DNA from: Victivallis lenta | GTDB taxonomy: Bacteria > Verrucomicrobiota > Lentisphaeria > Victivallales > Victivallaceae | Assembly (NCBI RefSeq): GCF_009695545.1 | Contig: NZ_VUNS01000016.1 | Coordinates: 1-64,000, forward strand | Direction: 5' to 3' | DNA: 64,000 bases | Part shown: positions 60,650 to 64,000 of the stretch, in pieces | How positions within the stretch are numbered: the first letter of the stretch is position 1 | Layout of the letters: every line of letters begins with the position of its first letter | The notes under the pieces: model-generated | Told to the model about the DNA's origin: nothing | The model's input: only the letters and a program-made list of their open reading frames with translations | Database searches by the model: none | Position numbers and translations under genes: made by a program

Positions 60650-61321
60650 ATGAGCAACTGTATTGCAATCGACGGACCGGCCGCGTCCGGCAAGAGCACC
60701 ATCGCGAAGCGGATCGCGGAAAAACTGAATATCGCTTATATCAACACCGGCAGCCTCTACCGGGCCGTGGCGCTCGCTGCGCTGCGGGCGGGACGTGATC
60801 TCGCTTCGATCGACCGGGGTTTTCTCGATACACTGCAGCTCGAATATGCGAAGGATGCGGCGGGCGGCTATGAACTGAAGCTGAACGGGGCTTTTCCGGG
60901 TCCGGCGCTCCGGACGCCGGAGGTTGCGGCCGGGGCGAGCCTTGTGGCGACCCGGCCGATCGTGCGCGACTATCTGCTGGATGTCCAGCGCGGCTTTGCG
61001 GGGGAACGGATGGTCGTCATGGAGGGCCGCGACATCGGAACCGTCATCTTTCCGGATGCGGCCTTCAAGTTTTTCGTGACGGCCACCCCGGAAGAGCGGG
61101 CGCGCCGTCGGCTTGCCCAGGACGGCGAAGCGGCGGACGGCGCCACGCTGGCCGAGGTCGCCCGGGAGATTGCCGCGCGGGACAAACAGGACTCGGAGCG
61201 TTCGGTCGCCCCGTTGAAACCGGCGGCGGATGCCGCCGTGATCGATACGACCGGTCTTTCGATCGACGAAGCGGTCGACACCATCATCGGGCGGATGACC
61301 CGGCAGCAGGAGGAGAAGTGA
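60650..61321 (+). CDS. cmk: Cytidylate kinase
   Basis: 223 aa from ATG 60650; ATG 60641 is also possible. P-loop IDGPAASGKST (7-17) at the N-terminus, INTGSLYRAVALAALRAG, VVMEGRDIGTVIFPDAAFKFFVTATPEERARRR and the DSERSVAPLKPAADA lid segment. It phosphorylates CMP and dCMP. It overlaps the thioesterase start by 4 bp. In many bacteria cmk is followed by rpsA, which is not the case here. Confidence 0.96.
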   Translation: MSNCIAIDGPAASGKSTIAKRIAEKLNIAYINTGSLYRAVALAALRAGRDLASIDRGFLDTLQLEYAKDAAGGYELKLNGAFPGPALRTPEVAAGASLVATRPIVRDYLLDVQRGFAGERMVVMEGRDIGTVIFPDAAFKFFVTATPEERARRRLAQDGEAADGATLAEVAREIAARDKQDSERSVAPLKPAADAAVIDTTGLSIDEAVDTIIGRMTRQQEEK

Positions 61322-61740
61322 GGATGTTCCACGAAATCGAGTACCGTGTTCCGTATGCCGACACCGACCAGATGGGGGTCGTCTATTATGCGAATTATCT
61401 GGAATATTTCGAGCGCAGCCGGACCGAGATGCTGCGTTCGGCCGGGCTGCCGTACAGCGAGCTTGAGAAACGCGGCGTGTTTCTGCCGGTTTCGGAGGCG
61501 TACTGCAAATACCATGCGCCGGCCCGTTACGACGATCTCCTGACCTTCCGTTCATACGTGAGGGAGATCAAGGGGGTCCGCATGGTGATCGCGTCCGAAG
61601 TGCGCAGAGGCGGAGAGCTTCTGGTTTCCGGCCATGTCACGCTGGTCAGCGTCAACGCCGACCGGAAGGTCTGCCGCATGACGAATGATCTGATGGAATC
61701 CTGCAAACAATTTTTCTTCGAACCGGAGAGCGAGCAATGA
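61318..61740 (+). CDS. YbgC-type acyl-CoA thioesterase (hotdog fold)
   Basis: 140 aa, GTG start overlapping cmk. Signature VPYADTDQMGVVYYANYLEYFERSRTEMLR contains the catalytic Asp of the 4-hydroxybenzoyl-CoA thioesterase family, followed by YHAPARYDDLLTFRSYVREI. YbgC proteins hydrolyse short or medium acyl-CoA and are usually linked to the tol-pal cluster; here pal is 39 kb away and the neighbours are cmk and manA. Confidence 0.92.
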   Translation: MRMFHEIEYRVPYADTDQMGVVYYANYLEYFERSRTEMLRSAGLPYSELEKRGVFLPVSEAYCKYHAPARYDDLLTFRSYVREIKGVRMVIASEVRRGGELLVSGHVTLVSVNADRKVCRMTNDLMESCKQFFFEPESEQ

Positions 61741-62759
61741 GCGATTTTCTTTCCACCAATTCACTTTATCCATTGAAATTCACGCCGATCTATCAGGCCA
61801 GAATCTGGGGCGGCACCCAGTTGAGCGACGTTCTGCACCGCGAGGTTCCGGCTTCGGAGGACCCGATCGGCGAATCGTGGGAGCTGGTCGACCGCGAGGA
61901 GGTGAACAGCGTCCTCGCCAACGGGCCGATGGCCGGCCGGACGCTGAATGAGCTGCTCCGGCATTACGGCCGCGAGCTGGTCGGGCGGCGGGCCAAGTCG
62001 ATCAGCCGCTTTCCGCTGCTGGTGAAGCTGATCGACGCCGGCGACCGCCTGAGTCTGCAGGTGCATCCGGATGAGGCGGCCTGCGCGCGCATCGGCGGCG
62101 GCGCGGAACCGAAGACCGAGATGTGGTATATCGTGGCCGCCCGCAAGGGGGCGCAGATTCTGGCCGGGCTCCAGGGCCGGGCGACGCGGCAGCAGCTGGT
62201 CAGCATGCTGGATTCGCCGGAGGTCGAGAACCTGCTGCAGGTCTATCCGTCGCTGCCCGGCGACGCTTATTTCATCACCTCCGGAACGCTGCATGCGATC
62301 GGCGGCGGGAACCTGATCCTCGAGATTCAGCAGAACAGCGACACGACCTACCGGGTCAGCGACTGGGGACGGGTCGATGCGCACGGCAATCCGCGCGAGC
62401 TCCATGTCGAGAAGGGGATTCAGTCGATCAACTTCATGAACCGCACCTCGCCGCGCGTGGTCGGCGTCACGGACCAGGTTTCTCATAACCGCAAATTCGA
62501 CGTGGTCAGCAACTGCCCGTTTTTCACGGTGACCGACCTGCGGCTGACCGAGCTTTGGACTGACGACACCGGCTCCTTCGGCAGCTTCCATATGATCAGC
62601 GCCGTGAACGGTCCGGTGACGGTCGGCAAGGTGGAGAACCCGGACCGTTCGGCCCGGCTTGCGGCGGGAGAGACCGCGTTGATTCCTGCCTGCTTCGGCA
62701 GTTACGTCATCGTGCCGGAACAGGCCGGCGAAACGACCGTAATCAAGACGACGCTGTAA
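61737..62759 (+). CDS. manA: Mannose-6-phosphate isomerase, class I
   Basis: 340 aa cupin enzyme interconverting mannose 6-phosphate and fructose 6-phosphate. Zinc-site motifs: LSLQVHPDEAAC (Gln and His), PKTEMWYIVAA (Glu), and SGTLHAIGGGNLILEIQQNSDTTYRVSDWGR (His). The N-terminus YQARIWGGTQL is typical. The length matches the short bacterial subgroup. It overlaps the thioesterase by 4 bp and precedes argS by 15 bp. Confidence 0.95.
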   Translation: MSDFLSTNSLYPLKFTPIYQARIWGGTQLSDVLHREVPASEDPIGESWELVDREEVNSVLANGPMAGRTLNELLRHYGRELVGRRAKSISRFPLLVKLIDAGDRLSLQVHPDEAACARIGGGAEPKTEMWYIVAARKGAQILAGLQGRATRQQLVSMLDSPEVENLLQVYPSLPGDAYFITSGTLHAIGGGNLILEIQQNSDTTYRVSDWGRVDAHGNPRELHVEKGIQSINFMNRTSPRVVGVTDQVSHNRKFDVVSNCPFFTVTDLRLTELWTDDTGSFGSFHMISAVNGPVTVGKVENPDRSARLAAGETALIPACFGSYVIVPEQAGETTVIKTTL

Positions 62760-62774
62760 AAAGGAACCGGAGAG

Positions 62775-64000
62775 ATGGCATATCAGTTTGTTGCGGACCT
62801 CGAGAATTTTCTGCGGGGAAAATATGAGAAATTTCCGGCCGGAACGGTCATCGTGCCGGAGGCGTGTCCGCCGGGCATGACCGGAGATCTGACCGTCAAC
62901 TGCTTCCGCTTTGCGAAAAGCTGCGGGAATCCGATGGCGGTTGCGGCCGAGACGGCGGCGTTCCTGAAGCAGCATGCCGATGTCGAGCAGGCGGAGGCGG
63001 TCAAGGCATTTGTGAACGTCACACTGAAACCGGGGGCGCTGCACCGCGATTCGGTTGCGGATGTGCAGAGGCTGCTGGAGGCCGGGAGGCTGCCGGAGAG
63101 CGAACGCCGGCGGATTCTCATCGAATTTTCCGCGCCGAACACGAACAAGCCGCAGCATCTCGGCCATGTGCGGAACAATACGCTCGGCATGTCGCTGGGG
63201 TCGCTGCTGAAGCGGGTCGGCCATGATGTCGTTGAGATCAACCTCGTCAACGACCGCGGCATTCATATCTGCAAGTCGATGATCGCCTATGAACGGTTCG
63301 GCAACGGCTGCACGCCGGAATCGACCGGCATGAAGGGGGATCACCTGGTCGGCAAGTTTTATGTCGACTACAACAAGGCGCTCTCGGAGGAGATCAAAGC
63401 GCTGAAGGCCGCGCGGCCGGAGCTGGCGGAGCGGGAGAGCGAGGAACTCTTCCTCGAAACCGAGCTTGGCGCGGCGACCCAGAAGATGCTCCAGGATTGG
63501 GAGGCCGGGGACCCGCAGGTGCGTGCGCTCTGGCGCAAGATGAACGACTGGGTCTTCGCCGGATTCGCGGAGACGTATGAGCGCATGGGAATTCATTTCG
63601 ATCACACCTACCTCGAGAGCGAAACCTATCTGCTCGGCAAGGACATCATCGCGGCCGGGCTCGAAAAGGGCGTTTTCACGAAGCGCGAGGACGGCGCGGT
63701 GATCTGCGACCTCGGCAAGCTCGGGAAGAAGGTCGTGCTCCGCAGCGACGGCACCAGCGTTTACATTACGCAGGATATCGGCACCACGCTGCGGAAGTAT
63801 GAGGATTACCGCCCTGAATCGATGGTCTGGGTGGTCGGCGACGAGCAGAACCTCCATTTCCAGATGCTGTTTTCGATCATGGAGAGGCTCGGGTACGACT
63901 GGGCGAAGAATCTTTTTCACCTGTCGTACGGCATGGTCAATCTGCCGACCGGCAAGATGAAGAGCCGCGAAGGGACCGTTGTCGATGCGGACGACCTGTT
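62775..64000 (+). CDS. argS: Arginyl-tRNA synthetase, 3' end beyond the window
   Basis: Open from ATG 62775 to the window edge, 408 complete codons. The N-terminal Add1-like domain (~1-110) is followed by the class I HIGH motif in FSAPNTNKPQHLGHVRNNTLG, then NLVNDRGIHICKSM, ITQDIGTTLRK, VVGDEQNLHFQMLFSIM and SYGMVNLPTGKMKSREGTVVDADDL, which contains the KMSK-like motif KMKSREG. The C-terminal anticodon-binding domain is outside. AAGGAACCGGAGAG precedes the start. Confidence 0.96.
   Translation, partial: MAYQFVADLENFLRGKYEKFPAGTVIVPEACPPGMTGDLTVNCFRFAKSCGNPMAVAAETAAFLKQHADVEQAEAVKAFVNVTLKPGALHRDSVADVQRLLEAGRLPESERRRILIEFSAPNTNKPQHLGHVRNNTLGMSLGSLLKRVGHDVVEINLVNDRGIHICKSMIAYERFGNGCTPESTGMKGDHLVGKFYVDYNKALSEEIKALKAARPELAERESEELFLETELGAATQKMLQDWEAGDPQVRALWRKMNDWVFAGFAETYERMGIHFDHTYLESETYLLGKDIIAAGLEKGVFTKREDGAVICDLGKLGKKVVLRSDGTSVYITQDIGTTLRKYEDYRPESMVWVVGDEQNLHFQMLFSIMERLGYDWAKNLFHLSYGMVNLPTGKMKSREGTVVDADDL

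Overview
The window is a GC-rich, densely coding bacterial chromosome segment with no rRNA or tRNA genes seen. The best fit is the phylum Lentisphaerota (Victivallis-like) or a close PVC-superphylum relative. This rests on the exported prepilin-like protein followed by a glycoside hydrolase and a sugar-binding protein under a GntR/LacI-type hybrid regulator, the Lentisphaerota-style DUF1559-like pseudopilin, and a Gram-negative envelope (Pal lipoprotein, Tat, YkuD transpeptidase, lytic transglycosylase). The taxonomic call is an inference from gene content, not from a marker-gene search.

Layout. 1-4.5 kb (minus): sugar-catabolic operon of regulator, pseudopilin, glycoside hydrolase and ABC solute-binding protein (cut by the window edge), driven by a consensus sigma-70 promoter with an overlapping palindrome. 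4.8-11.6 kb (minus): tightly coupled operon ribH-nusB-ftsY-ribD-ribE-unknown-pdxJ-murJ. 11.7-18.3 kb (minus): the classical thrS-infC-rpmI-rplT-pheS-pheT order, with infC starting at a rare ATT codon. 18.5-22.1 kb (minus): an S-adenosylmethionine cycle operon metK-PfkB kinase-ahcY. 22.3-22.9 kb: pal. 23.1-26.3 kb (plus): ilvE-panC-hisD. 26.4-29.5 kb: EamA transporter and PHP hydrolase diverging from a TrmB-type regulator through overlapping promoters.

29.5-31.1 kb is a non-coding array: four tandem copies of a ~282-bp unit (A) and two copies of a related ~268-bp unit (B). Every unit is packed with short hairpins whose stems are preserved by compensatory base changes between copies. This looks like a tandem family of structured RNA (or structured single-stranded DNA) and is the most novel thing in the window.

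31.1-34 kb (minus): L,D-transpeptidase, accA and a short ArgA-like acetyltransferase. 34.1-37.9 kb (plus): ilvB with a cysteine-rich insertion, aroA and an exported protein. 38-41 kb (minus): rlmN, a TPR protein and a tiny very basic probable ribosomal protein (29 aa). 41.3-44.9 kb (plus): a membrane-anchored GspE/PilB-like protein that has lost the Walker A lysine, a CvpA-like protein and a flavoprotein. 45-46.4 kb (minus): two tandemly duplicated membrane/TPR-like genes. 46.4-53.4 kb (plus): aspS followed by envelope genes, tatA-tatC and a coiled-coil exported protein. 53.4-60.6 kb (plus): a partial S10/spc ribosomal cluster, rplV to secY, lacking its usual front (rpsJ-rpsS) and back (adk onward). 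60.6-64 kb: cmk, ybgC-like thioesterase, manA and the first two thirds of argS.

Most genes overlap by 1-11 bp or are separated by a few bases, so translational coupling is the norm. Canonical hairpin-plus-U-tract terminators occur after rplT and hisD. Several other operon ends carry a GC-rich hairpin directly after the stop codon with no U-tract.
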